A stretch of 53,894 bases of DNA, from assembly GCA_015521775.1 (NCBI GenBank), contig WANN01000032.1:1-53894 (forward strand). Direction: 5' to 3'. This document shows, in pieces, positions 7,037-15,482 of the stretch. The stretch is from Thermoproteaceae archaeon. GTDB lineage: Archaea; Thermoproteota; Thermoprotei; Thermoproteales; Thermoproteaceae. The number at the start of each line of letters is the position of its first letter. Position 1 is the first letter of the stretch. The notes under the pieces were generated by a model. The model was not told the DNA's origin. It made no database searches and saw only the letters and a program-made list of their open reading frames with translations. The position numbers were made by a program, and so were the translations under genes.

Positions 7037-8296
7037 ATGTCTAGCAGGAGGGAACTCCTAAAGATGGTGGGGGCCTTCGTCGCCGGCTTCGCCATCGGTG
7101 GCGCCGCGATCAGGGAGGCCTTCCCTAAGTTCGTGGAGAAGGTGGTGGAAAGGGAAAGGCTTGTGACTGCTGGTAGGGAGACGGGGACGGCGCTGGGCGG
7201 TCTCCCCAAGTTCAAGGCCGGCTTCGTCTACGTTGGGCCGATAGGCGACCTTGGGTGGACCTATAGCCATGACAGGGGGCGTCGCTTCGCCGAGGAGAGA
7301 CTTCCCTTCCTGGAAACCACATACGTGGAGAGCGTGCCGGAAGGGGAGGCGTCTGGGGTCATAGACCAGATGGTTAAGGATGGGGCGCAGCTGGTCTTCA
7401 CGACGAGTTTCGGCTACATGAGGTCTACAAAGGACGCAGCCAAGCGCTATTCGGACAGGTTCTTTGCACATTGCAGCGGCTATCTGGAGCCTGGGGACCC
7501 AGAGAACTTCATAGAGTACTTCATAGACCTTTACGAGGCGTACTATCTTAATGGCATTATGGCTGGGGCCATAACGAAGACCGATAAGCTGGGATACGTC
7601 GCTGCGTTCCTAATACCAGAGGTGAAGAGGCATTTGAACGCCTTCCTGATAGGTGCCCGCGAGGTCAACCCGCGGGTGACCATGGACGTGATTGAAATAG
7701 GCAGTTGGTTTGACCCGGCCAAGGCCAGGAGCGCGTCCGAAACGTTGATAGGGCGCGGCGCCGACGTTTTGGCGTTCACGGAGGACTCGCCCACGGTGCT
7801 CATAGTGGCCCAGGAAAAGGGGGCCTGGTCCTTCAGCCATTACAGCGACATGTACGATAGGGCGCCGAAGGCGCACGTTTCCGGGCAGATGGTGAACTGG
7901 GGTCCCATGTACCTGGAGATAATCCTTAGGGCCTACATGGCGTGGCTGACCGAGGACATGTCTATATGGTCCGAGTGGCCGCCTGAGAGGCCCCGCGACT
8001 ATTGGTGGTCCATGAAGAACAGTTGGCATGGCTACGACTGGAGGCAGAACCCCACGGACATATACCTCCCCATGCACGAAGTGGTGCCGCGGGAGGCTCA
8101 GGACTACGTGATGCTGCGTAGGAGACAGATCATGGAAGGGGTGTTCGATCCGTATAGTGGTCCGATAAAAGACAGGGAAGGCATGGTGAGGGTCCAAGTC
8201 GATGAGAGGACAGGTAAGAGCCTTAGGCTCAGTAAGGACGAGCTATACGGCATAGACTGGCTCGTTGAAGGCGTGGAGAACGTGGCCACGGCATGA
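7037..8296 (+). CDS. BMP-family ABC transporter substrate-binding protein (nucleoside type)
   Basis: Extracytoplasmic binding protein of 419 residues, of the basic-membrane-protein/PnrA family that captures nucleosides or related purines. The N-terminus SSRRELLKMVGAFVAGFAIGG is a twin-arginine-like signal followed by one membrane segment, so the protein is probably exported folded or membrane-tethered. The mature part opens with KAGFVYVGPIGDLGWTYSHD, the family's N-terminal signature, and has FVYVGP, DQMVKDGAQLVFTTSFGY and the aromatic-rich C-terminal half. The TATA box TTTTTAAATGC (about 7009-7019) sits 24 bases before the ATG. Its stop overlaps the ATPase start by four bases. Confidence 0.9.
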   Translation: MSSRRELLKMVGAFVAGFAIGGAAIREAFPKFVEKVVERERLVTAGRETGTALGGLPKFKAGFVYVGPIGDLGWTYSHDRGRRFAEERLPFLETTYVESVPEGEASGVIDQMVKDGAQLVFTTSFGYMRSTKDAAKRYSDRFFAHCSGYLEPGDPENFIEYFIDLYEAYYLNGIMAGAITKTDKLGYVAAFLIPEVKRHLNAFLIGAREVNPRVTMDVIEIGSWFDPAKARSASETLIGRGADVLAFTEDSPTVLIVAQEKGAWSFSHYSDMYDRAPKAHVSGQMVNWGPMYLEIILRAYMAWLTEDMSIWSEWPPERPRDYWWSMKNSWHGYDWRQNPTDIYLPMHEVVPREAQDYVMLRRRQIMEGVFDPYSGPIKDREGMVRVQVDERTGKSLRLSKDELYGIDWLVEGVENVATA

Positions 8297-9714
8297 TCGA
8301 GCTGCGCTGCGTGTCTAAGTCGTTTCCTGGGGTCAAGGCGCTTGACTGTGTTGACGTAAAGTTCCATGAGGGCGAGATCCACGTCATACTGGGGGAGAAC
8401 GGGGCCGGCAAATCTACCCTCGCCAGCATACTGTACGGCATATACCTTCCGGACGGCGGCAAGATACTGGTAGATGGAAGAGAGGCGAGCATAAGTTCGC
8501 CCAAGGCCGCCCTTAGGCTGGGCATAGCTTTGGTGTCGCAGCAATACGCGCTCATAGACGAGTTGACTGTTTGGGAGAACCTCCTGTTGGCCGGTGTATC
8601 GCCCCGCGCATTTGCGGCCGAGGCCGAGCGGCTCGGCTTGAGGCTGAGCCTCGATGGCAGGGTTGGGGATCTGTCCCTGGGGGAGAAACAGAGGATAGAA
8701 ATCGTTAAGGCCCTTTCAAGGGGCGCCCGCCTCCTAATATTCGACGAGCCTACTGCCGTGCTCGCGCCGCGCGAGATAGAGGGCCTTTTCCATATGATGA
8801 GGACCCTCAAGAGTAGGGGGGTGGGCATAGTCCTCATAACGCACAGGATAGGCGAGGCCCTTGCTGTGGGGGACAGGGTTACCGTATTGAGGAGGGGCAG
8901 AGTGGCTGGTCAATATGTGGCCGGTGAGGCTACTGCGGAGACGCTTGTCAGGGCCATGTTCGGGAAACTCGTAGAAGCGCCGGGCCGCGCTAGGACGTCC
9001 AAGGGGGAGCTCGTGCTCTCGGCGCGAGGCATACATGTGGATGGCGTGGTTAGGGGGATAGACCTGGACATATATAGTGGGGAGATCGTGGGCATAGCGG
9101 GTGTCGTCGGCAACGGCCAAAGGGAGCTACTTGAGGTGCTCGGTGGATACAGGCGCCCCACTAGGGGCACAATAGTGGTGGGCGGGGTCGACCTTACTGG
9201 CAAGTCCACAAGCAAGTTCGTGGAGATGGGGGTGTCCTTCATACCCGAGGACAGGGAATTGGCCGTGGCGAAGTCCCTGACAATAGCCGAGAACCTTGTG
9301 ATGAGGAGTAGGCCCCCCATAATCAGGTGGGGCAACCTACGTAGGGCTACCATGGAGGTGATGAGTAGGCTGGACATAGAGGCCCCATCCCCGGAAACCC
9401 CGGTCGGCCGCCTCTCAGGGGGAAACATGCAGAAGGTCGTGGTCGGGAGGGAGGCGCTGTACCTGAGGCCGAGGGTTCTAGTTGCCATATATCCCACCCG
9501 TGGGCTGGACTACGAGACCAGCATGAGGCTCTACTCCATTTTCCAGGCCATAAAGGAGGGCGGCGGGTCCATAGTTTTCAGCTCCGAGGACGTGAACGAG
9601 CTTGCGTCGGTCAGCGACCGAATACTGGTCATGAGGGGCGGCAAGGTGGTCGGCGAATACGGGCCGGGCACGCCCCTGGAGAGGGTGGCCGCTGCCATGG
9701 CCGACGCAAATTGA
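8293..9714 (+). CDS. ABC transporter ATP-binding protein, two fused ATPase domains (nucleoside/sugar class)
   Basis: 473 residues with two nucleotide-binding domains in tandem, as in the NupA/RbsA class. Domain 1 has Walker A GENGAGKST, signature region LSLGEKQRIEIVKAL and Walker B LLIFDEPTAVL. Domain 2, from about residue 240, has the altered P-loop region GVVGNGQREL and signature LSGGNMQKVVVGRE followed by VAIYPTRGLD, where the glutamate of Walker B is replaced. That asymmetry is typical of this class, with one competent ATP site. It energises import by the two permeases that follow. Confidence 0.93.
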   Translation: MIELRCVSKSFPGVKALDCVDVKFHEGEIHVILGENGAGKSTLASILYGIYLPDGGKILVDGREASISSPKAALRLGIALVSQQYALIDELTVWENLLLAGVSPRAFAAEAERLGLRLSLDGRVGDLSLGEKQRIEIVKALSRGARLLIFDEPTAVLAPREIEGLFHMMRTLKSRGVGIVLITHRIGEALAVGDRVTVLRRGRVAGQYVAGEATAETLVRAMFGKLVEAPGRARTSKGELVLSARGIHVDGVVRGIDLDIYSGEIVGIAGVVGNGQRELLEVLGGYRRPTRGTIVVGGVDLTGKSTSKFVEMGVSFIPEDRELAVAKSLTIAENLVMRSRPPIIRWGNLRRATMEVMSRLDIEAPSPETPVGRLSGGNMQKVVVGREALYLRPRVLVAIYPTRGLDYETSMRLYSIFQAIKEGGGSIVFSSEDVNELASVSDRILVMRGGKVVGEYGPGTPLERVAAAMADAN

Positions 9715-9740
9715 AACGCGAATCTTTTTGAAGACGGCAC

Positions 9741-10751
9741 ATGGCAGGTGTCATGTGGGCCTTTTCCGTCGTGGTGTCGCCGAGGGAGAGGCCGTCGCCT
9801 ACTAGCGGACTGATGGCCGCGCTCTCTGTCCTGCTACTAGTAGCATTCGTCGTACTGCTGGTTTCTGGGAGCATAGGGGCCCTGCCGGACATGTACATAG
9901 CTGCGTTTGAGAGGCCGGGGCAAGTCCTCCTGGTGTTCGTGCCCGTGGCGCTTTCCGGGATAGCGGGCGCGTTGGCTTACAGGGCAGGCTACTGGAACAT
10001 AGGCATGGAGGGCCAGCTGCTGATAGGCGCCATAACGTGCCTCTGGGCGAGCCTCATAAGCGGCAGCACGTTTGTGGGGGTCGTTGCGGGCGCCCTTGCG
10101 GGAGCTGTGTGGGGCGGGATCACGGGCGTGTTAAGGGGCTACGCAGGCGCCAACGAAGCAGTGACCACCTTCATGATGAACCTGGTAGCCCTACAATTGC
10201 TATACTACGTGTCCTACGGCGCCCTACGCGACCCCTCGGTCAGGGGATTCCCATATACGTACCCCGTGCCCAACATGGTGGACCCGCTGGTCGCAGCGGG
10301 GGCCGTGGTGGCGCTTGCAGTTGCGGCCCACGTGTTGCTGAACTACACGGGCCTGGGCCTCTCGTTTAAGGTCATGGGCGACGGTGCCGAGGTTGCAAGG
10401 TATGCGGGCATAGACATCGCAAGGGCCGCGGTCCTCGTATCGTCGCTTTCCGGCACGCTGGCTGGCATAGGAGGTGCGCTGGAGCTGGCGGCGTTTCAAG
10501 GATTCCTCCAGCCGGGGTTTTCCCCGGGCTACGGATACATAGGTATAGCGGCCTCCTGGCTGGGCTTCTTGAAGCCGTTGTGGGTATTGGCGTCCTCGAC
10601 CTTCGTGGCGCTCACCTACGTGGGCATAGATGGGCTCAGGGTCGGCTACGGCGTGCCCACGGCGTTGGCGTACGCGGCGATGGGCATGATAATAGTGGGG
10701 GTGCTCCTTGGGATACTGGTGTACAGGTACAGGATAAGGATAGTGATATGA
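9741..10751 (+). CDS. ABC transporter permease, nucleoside type (first)
   Basis: Inner-membrane channel subunit, 336 residues, with about eight to ten hydrophobic segments. It contains LAYRAGYWNIGMEGQLLIGA, the motif of the BPD_transp_2 family NupP/YufP subunits, and GANEAVTTFMMNLVALQLL, the cytoplasmic coupling region. It starts 26 bases after the ATPase stop; an alternative ATG is at 9753. With the next gene it forms the heterodimeric pore. Confidence 0.9.
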   Translation: MAGVMWAFSVVVSPRERPSPTSGLMAALSVLLLVAFVVLLVSGSIGALPDMYIAAFERPGQVLLVFVPVALSGIAGALAYRAGYWNIGMEGQLLIGAITCLWASLISGSTFVGVVAGALAGAVWGGITGVLRGYAGANEAVTTFMMNLVALQLLYYVSYGALRDPSVRGFPYTYPVPNMVDPLVAAGAVVALAVAAHVLLNYTGLGLSFKVMGDGAEVARYAGIDIARAAVLVSSLSGTLAGIGGALELAAFQGFLQPGFSPGYGYIGIAASWLGFLKPLWVLASSTFVALTYVGIDGLRVGYGVPTALAYAAMGMIIVGVLLGILVYRYRIRIVI

Positions 10752-10770
10752 GCCCAGCGCTGCGCGGGCC

Positions 10771-11613
10771 ATGATAGAACTTGTCCTATACACCGGTGGG
10801 CCCCTTCTCCTGATAGTCCTAGGGGCCATAGTAAACCAGAGGGCCGGCAACCTTAACCTCGGCATTGAGGGGACCGTGGCTGTGAGCGCCACTACTGCGT
10901 ATATAGCTGCCTACCTCTTCCAAAATCCGTGGGCCGGACTCTTTGCTGGCCTAGTCGCGGGAACCATGTTCAACATGGCCTTCTCCTTATTGTCGGTGTC
11001 CCTGACCCTCAACCAGATAGTGGTGGGTATAGCCCTAATCTTCGTGGGCAACGGGCTCGCAAGCATCATGGGCAAGCCATATGTCGGCGCGGCGCTGCCC
11101 TTTCCCCCACCCAAGGAGGTCCTACTGGCGGTCCCAGCGGCGTCCATACCCATAATGCTCATGTACCGTACCAGGGTGGGGCTGGCAATTAAGGCGTCGG
11201 GCGACAATCCCTACGCAGCGGAGCTTATGGGGGTCAGCGTCCCGGCCGTACGCCACCTTGCCACGTTCATAGAGGGCGTAATGGCCGGGCTTGGAGGTGC
11301 CATGTACACTGTCCTCTACACGGGTTACCTCTCTGACGGTATAACGAGGGGCATCGGCATACTGTCTGTCAGCATAGCCATGCTGTCCATGTGGAGCCCC
11401 CTTGTGGCGCTCCCGATGACCTACACCTTCACCGTGCTGGTTGTGCTGCCGTACGCGCTCCAGTTGGAGGTGCCCGTATCGAGGTACCTGCTCAACGCGC
11501 TGCCCTACATAGGGGTTGTGGCGCTGCTGTCCCTGGCCAGCGTCCTAACGAAAAGGCAAGTCGCGCCCAAGTACCTGGCTAGGACCTACAGAAGGGAAGA
11601 AAAGGGCCTGTGA
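10771..11613 (+). CDS. ABC transporter permease, nucleoside type (second)
   Basis: 280 residues, about eight membrane segments, pairing with the previous permease (NupQ/YufQ-like). Motifs: INQRAGNLNLGIEGTV near the N-terminus (here VNQRAGNLNLGIEG) and SLTLNQIVVGIALIFVGNG, the usual EAA-like coupling loop. It starts 19 bases after the preceding stop and is the last gene of the four-gene operon. The 252 bases downstream, to 11865, show no gene, tRNA or clear promoter on either strand. Confidence 0.9.
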   Translation: MIELVLYTGGPLLLIVLGAIVNQRAGNLNLGIEGTVAVSATTAYIAAYLFQNPWAGLFAGLVAGTMFNMAFSLLSVSLTLNQIVVGIALIFVGNGLASIMGKPYVGAALPFPPPKEVLLAVPAASIPIMLMYRTRVGLAIKASGDNPYAAELMGVSVPAVRHLATFIEGVMAGLGGAMYTVLYTGYLSDGITRGIGILSVSIAMLSMWSPLVALPMTYTFTVLVVLPYALQLEVPVSRYLLNALPYIGVVALLSLASVLTKRQVAPKYLARTYRREEKGL

Positions 11614-11865
11614 TCCCTCCCCAACCATATGGCGGGGATCCCGCTGCGCGGAGGTTTTACGTATCGGCGGGCCCGGCCCTCACGACGTCTTACCGGGATC
11701 AGCGACGTGATACGTGTATAAGCCACAGCAACACCGGCGTTGATGCGTTACTAGGCGTCGTGCGCTTTAATGGGGCCGCCATCCTACGACGACCACGCGT
11801 ATCGGCATGTACCGGCCTACCTCACGAACTGCCCCGCCTAAAGGACACGGTCTCCAACCGCAAGG

Positions 11866-12072
11866 TCACCGTGACCCCCTCTCGACCATGTATGATAGGA
11901 ACGCCATGGAAAGCGCCAACGCGCCCGCCAACGTCAGGGCCGCTCCCAGCAATAGGACATATGTCGAGCTGGGCTCGCCGTTTCCCCGCGTTGGCTGCGA
12001 ACTAAGCAACATAACTGTGAGGCCCAACACGAACATAAACACGGTTGCCGTAAGCTGGGAGAGCCGTCCCAT
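11866..12072 (-). CDS. Small two-helix membrane protein, unknown function
   Basis: 68 residues with two hydrophobic helices, about residues 7-24 (LTATVFMFVLGLTVML) and 40-60 (YVLLLGAALTLAGALAL), joined by a polar loop, ending in a basic tail. The frame is open to 12090, but the TATA stretch TTAATTTATG near 12088-12100 puts the transcription start at the ATG 12072. The promoter spacing and the uniform two-helix profile support a real gene; I cannot assign a family. Confidence 0.55.
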   Translation of the reverse strand: MGRLSQLTATVFMFVLGLTVMLLSSQPTRGNGEPSSTYVLLLGAALTLAGALALSMAFLSYMVERGSR

Positions 12073-12159
12073 GTCATACCCCAACCACATAAATTAATTT
12101 TGAGGGTCCCCAGCAACGAGCTGAGGACAAAGCATATTTAACGTGGTGGTATTGGGGCC

Positions 12160-12549
12160 ATGCTGAGTCTAAGGGTCCCCCCGGACGTGGAGCTGATGGG
12201 CTATGTGACCGGCGAACTGCCCAGGAGAGGGATTAGGCACGCGTTCCTGTATGGCCTCGGAGCGTTCAAGGACGCCGTGGTCGCATGGTACGACCAGTCC
12301 GGTAAAAGGTTCGTCGAGATGCAAGTGGACAGACCCATGGAAGTGGCCTCGCTGATAGGAAACCTAGCCGAGAGGGACGGGGCGCCGATGGCCCACATAC
12401 ACGTGGTGCTGTCGGATCGCGACGGAAAGGCCTATGGGGGTCACCTGGTCAGGGCCACGGTATTCAACCTTGAGCTCTTCGTTACGCCGACTGAGCGGCC
12501 CCTCGTTAGACGTTACAGCGAGTACCACGGCCTCTACGTCTACGACTAG
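12160..12549 (+). CDS. PPC (DUF296) domain protein
   Basis: 129 residues forming one PPC/DUF296 domain, the trimeric fold found with AT-hooks in plants and alone in archaea and bacteria. Motifs: GLGAFKDAVVAWYD in the first half, the metal-binding-like HIH in PMAHIHVVLSDRDGKAYGGH, and the final ELFVTPTERPLVRRY. No AT-hook is present. TATA box ATATTTAACG (about 12131-12140) precedes the ATG. It converges on the aminotransferase gene and overlaps it by four bases. Confidence 0.85.
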   Translation: MLSLRVPPDVELMGYVTGELPRRGIRHAFLYGLGAFKDAVVAWYDQSGKRFVEMQVDRPMEVASLIGNLAERDGAPMAHIHVVLSDRDGKAYGGHLVRATVFNLELFVTPTERPLVRRYSEYHGLYVYD

Positions 12550-13703
12550 GCCTTTAAGGCGTCCCTCACGGCATCCACTAGGCGTTCTACGGACTCCTCG
12601 TCGTTGTAGATATGGGTGGATGCCCTTACGCCCTGTAGCCCCGACATGCCCCTCAGCGAGACCGCTATGCCCCGTGCGGCGAGACGCCTCAACAGTTCCT
12701 CGTTGTCCCCAGCCGAGAACGTCACTATGCCGCTCTCCCCTGATCCCCCAAGCACTGTGACACCCCCTATGTCCATTAGCCCCTCGACGAGCAGCGATGC
12801 CAGCCTTCTAACGTGTCCCTCTATGCGTCCTATGCCCAGGCGGCGCAGTACCTCCAGGGACGCCGAAGCGCCTGCAAGCGCCAAGATGGGCCACATGCCC
12901 GGGGGGTCGAACCGCCGGGCGTCTCTGGGTAGACTGGCCATGAGGTTCCTAGGCCCTTTATGGGGAAACGCCAGGTATTTATGGAGCTGCATGGGTACGT
13001 CCACGTTGTTCATGCCGGTTGGACCCGCAAGCTCGACCATCCTCTTGCCCACGTAGGCGAGGGCGAGGCCAAAGGGGGAGATCAGCCATTTGTGTGTGCC
13101 AGCTACGTAGAAATCGACATGCCTTAGCTCTGGCCTCATGGCCCCCGCCTCCTGTATGCCGTCAACGATGAGGTAGGCGCCCTTACGCTGGACCGCCTTC
13201 CCCAGCGCCCCCACGTCTATGCGGTGTCCATTGACCCACTGGACTGAGCTTACAACGACTGCGCGAGTTTCCTCGTCGACCAGGCGTTCCAGCTCGTCAA
13301 GTGGTACCTTGCCCCCCACATGCCTTACTATCCTCAATTCGAGGTTGCAGCGGTTGGCCCAGTGCTCCAGCAGCGACAATAGCCCCGTGTATTCCAGGTC
13401 TGTCGTAACTACTGAGCCCCCGCCGCATCCGAGGGCTTGTAAGGCTTTCCATATGCCCTCTAGGGTCCCACCTCCAACCACAGCCACGTCGTCCGGTCTC
13501 GCCCCTACCAGTTCCGCGAACGCCTCCTTGACGCGCCTAGCGTACTTATGTGCGTCACCTACGTTGGCTGGATCCTCGTAGATGAGTTCTGCAGCACGCC
13601 TAACATGTTCGACTGCGCTGCGGGGCGTTAAACCAACCGATGCGGTGTCGAGGTATGTGGACCTTCTAGGCGTTGGGTACTCCTCCCCGACTATGTCCAG
13701 CAT
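12546..13703 (-). CDS. Class V aminotransferase (cysteine desulfurase-like fold)
   Basis: PLP enzyme of fold type I, 385 residues. The PLP lysine is in AGTHKWLISPFG; the cofactor-pairing aspartate is in LIVDGIQEAGAM; the N-terminal strand RSTYLDTASVGLTP and the VVTTDLEYTGLL loop are typical of the SufS/CsdA and isopenicillin-N-epimerase branch. The usual active-site cysteine loop of cysteine desulfurases is not evident near residue 330, where the sequence reads ARGIAVSLRGMSGLQG, so another substrate is more likely. It starts 11 bases after rpl24 on the same strand. Confidence 0.85.
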   Translation of the reverse strand: MLDIVGEEYPTPRRSTYLDTASVGLTPRSAVEHVRRAAELIYEDPANVGDAHKYARRVKEAFAELVGARPDDVAVVGGGTLEGIWKALQALGCGGGSVVTTDLEYTGLLSLLEHWANRCNLELRIVRHVGGKVPLDELERLVDEETRAVVVSSVQWVNGHRIDVGALGKAVQRKGAYLIVDGIQEAGAMRPELRHVDFYVAGTHKWLISPFGLALAYVGKRMVELAGPTGMNNVDVPMQLHKYLAFPHKGPRNLMASLPRDARRFDPPGMWPILALAGASASLEVLRRLGIGRIEGHVRRLASLLVEGLMDIGGVTVLGGSGESGIVTFSAGDNEELLRRLAARGIAVSLRGMSGLQGVRASTHIYNDEESVERLVDAVRDALKA

Positions 13704-13714
13704 CAGGCAGCGCG

Positions 13715-14089
13715 TTACTGGCCCGCCTTGGCCTTCTCGATCTTCTCCATCCTCCTCTTGTCGCTTGTGTCGAGCTCCACTATCATGACCTTGGAGGGAT
13801 GAATGGGATAGTATATGGTTTCCCCCCTACTGTTGTTCCTCGTGACGCCCTCTACGTGGATGCGCGCCTTCCTGAGGTCCACCTTGACCACCTTGCCCCG
13901 CGTGCCCTTGAAGTCGCCGCGGACCACAAGCACGGTATCTCCCGTCCTAATAGGAAGCCTTTTTATGCCGTACTGTCTCCTAAGCTCCCTGGAGAGGGGC
14001 GCGGTCAGGAACTTGCGGCGTACGTGTAGAGGCGCGTTGAAGCGGGATTTCCGCTGCTTCCTGGGCTGACTGGAACGGGACAAACCCAT
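13715..14089 (-). CDS. rpl24: 50S ribosomal protein L24 (uL24)
   Basis: Assembly-initiating large-subunit protein, 124 residues. It begins with the basic [19 protein letters not shown] typical of archaeal L24 and contains the KOW motif [19 protein letters not shown] followed by [17 protein letters not shown]. The TATA box ATATTAATG (about 14108-14117) is 24 bases upstream of the ATG. In most archaea this gene sits beside rps4e; here it is 7 kb away and on the opposite strand, leading an operon with the aminotransferase. Confidence 0.95.
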   Translation of the reverse strand: MGLSRSSQPRKQRKSRFNAPLHVRRKFLTAPLSRELRRQYGIKRLPIRTGDTVLVVRGDFKGTRGKVVKVDLRKARIHVEGVTRNNSRGETIYYPIHPSKVMIVELDTSDKRRMEKIEKAKAGQ

Positions 14090-14417
14090 GAGTGGGCAGA
14101 CCCCATGACATTAATATCATTTTTCGACTGTGGCGACGCGTTATGTGGCTGAATCGCGGGACCACAATGATTGTAGAGAGGGCGCCGTCTGTCCTATGTA
14201 GTTCGGCGTGTGGCGGAGGCCCGGCCCATAGCCGTCTCGGCGGTCTAAATACGTGGGTGGGGAAGTAAGGGCCAGGCCATAAATGGGCGTGGTTGGGCGA
14301 AGCCGTACACGTAGCCCGAGTTGTGCTCAATCACATGTAGCCATAAATGGACTAGTTCCGCCGGCCCCATTACAACTAAAAAACCCATATTTTATAGTGG
14401 TGCATGCAGGGGCGAAC
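14090..14417. other. Intergenic stretch between rpl24 and carA
   Basis: The divergent promoters of rpl24 and carA lie at the two ends (TATA for carA CATATTTTATAG, about 14386-14397). Between them no protein or known RNA is recognised. The 11-mer GCCATAAATGG occurs twice (14276 and 14340, 64 bases apart); each looks like a TATA box, but nothing recognisable starts 25 bases after either. Confidence 0.5.
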
Positions 14418-15482
14418 ATGGGGTACCTAGCGCTTGAGGACGGCACAGTGCTCAGAGGAAGATTGTTCGGTGCTGATAGGCCCGCTGTTGGGGAGGTTGT
14501 GTTCACGACCGCCGTGGTCGGCTATCCGCAAGCCCTTACGGACCCCTCCTATAAGGGGCAAATACTGGTATTTACGCATCCCCTTATAGGCAACTACGGC
14601 GTGTCTGAGGATCAGATGGAGTCTGACGGTATAACGGTAGAGGGCGTTGTGGTCTTTGAAAACACGAGGCCGAGCCATTACAGGTCGGTTATGTCGCTCG
14701 ACGAGTGGCTTAAGGCCAACGGCGTGCCCGGCATATCCAGGGTTGACACTAGGCACCTCGTAATAAAGTTAAGGGAGCACGGCGTCATGATGGGCGCCAT
14801 AGGCAACGACGATCCCGAGCGCCTCCTGGAGGCCATACGTAGGTCGCCCAGGTATGACGAGGTGGATTACGTTAGGGCCGTCTCCACGCGGCGTGTAATC
14901 GAGTACGGCGAGGGTAGGACCTGCATAGGCGTTGTGGACTGTGGGGTAAAGAAGAGCATTGTGCGGGAGCTCCTTAAGAGGGGCGCCAAGGTGCGCCTTG
15001 TCCCGTGCCTGGACTGGGAAAAGGCTTTTGAGTGCGACGCCGTGCTGTTCAGCAACGGTCCGGGCAACCCGAAATTGCTGTCTGCCTTGACGGAGGCCGT
15101 ATGGACGGCCGTGGAGTATAGGCTGCCCATCATGGGCATATGCCTGGGCCACCAAGTGGTCTCCATGGCGCTCGGCGCGGAGGTGTACAAGCTCAAGTAC
15201 GGCCACAGGGCTACGAATAAGCCCGTGAGGGACGTGGCGCTTACAGGCAAGGTATACATAACTACGCATAATCACGGATATGCCGTGCGCTTTCCCAACA
15301 CAGCGAGGGGCGTGAGGGTCTGGGCTGTGCAGCCAGACGATGGGACCATTGAGGGCATATACCATGAACGGTACCCCATAATAACCGCGCAGTTTCACCC
15401 AGAGGCCAGCCCGGGCCCTTGGGACACCCGGTGGCTTTTCGATAAGTTTCTTAAGGTCGTTGAGAGAGGGCGTGTCCAATGA
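14418..15482 (+). CDS. carA: Carbamoyl-phosphate synthase small subunit
   Basis: Glutamine amidotransferase subunit that hydrolyses glutamine and channels ammonia to CarB for carbamoyl phosphate, used in pyrimidine and arginine synthesis. 354 residues: N-terminal CPSase_sm domain (GYLALEDGTVLRGRLFG, FTTAVVGYPQALTDPSY), then class I amidotransferase with nucleophile Cys in GICLGHQ and His-Glu in TAQFHPEASPG. The start ATG 14418 fits the TATA box at about 14391; an open frame upstream to 14283 is ignored. The stop overlaps the carB start (ATGA). Confidence 0.97.
   Translation: MGYLALEDGTVLRGRLFGADRPAVGEVVFTTAVVGYPQALTDPSYKGQILVFTHPLIGNYGVSEDQMESDGITVEGVVVFENTRPSHYRSVMSLDEWLKANGVPGISRVDTRHLVIKLREHGVMMGAIGNDDPERLLEAIRRSPRYDEVDYVRAVSTRRVIEYGEGRTCIGVVDCGVKKSIVRELLKRGAKVRLVPCLDWEKAFECDAVLFSNGPGNPKLLSALTEAVWTAVEYRLPIMGICLGHQVVSMALGAEVYKLKYGHRATNKPVRDVALTGKVYITTHNHGYAVRFPNTARGVRVWAVQPDDGTIEGIYHERYPIITAQFHPEASPGPWDTRWLFDKFLKVVERGRVQ

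Noticed and set aside
14276-14350. Twice-repeated GCCATAAATGG as promoters for small RNAs
   Set aside because: Nothing with C/D, H/ACA or tRNA features begins 25 bases after either copy.
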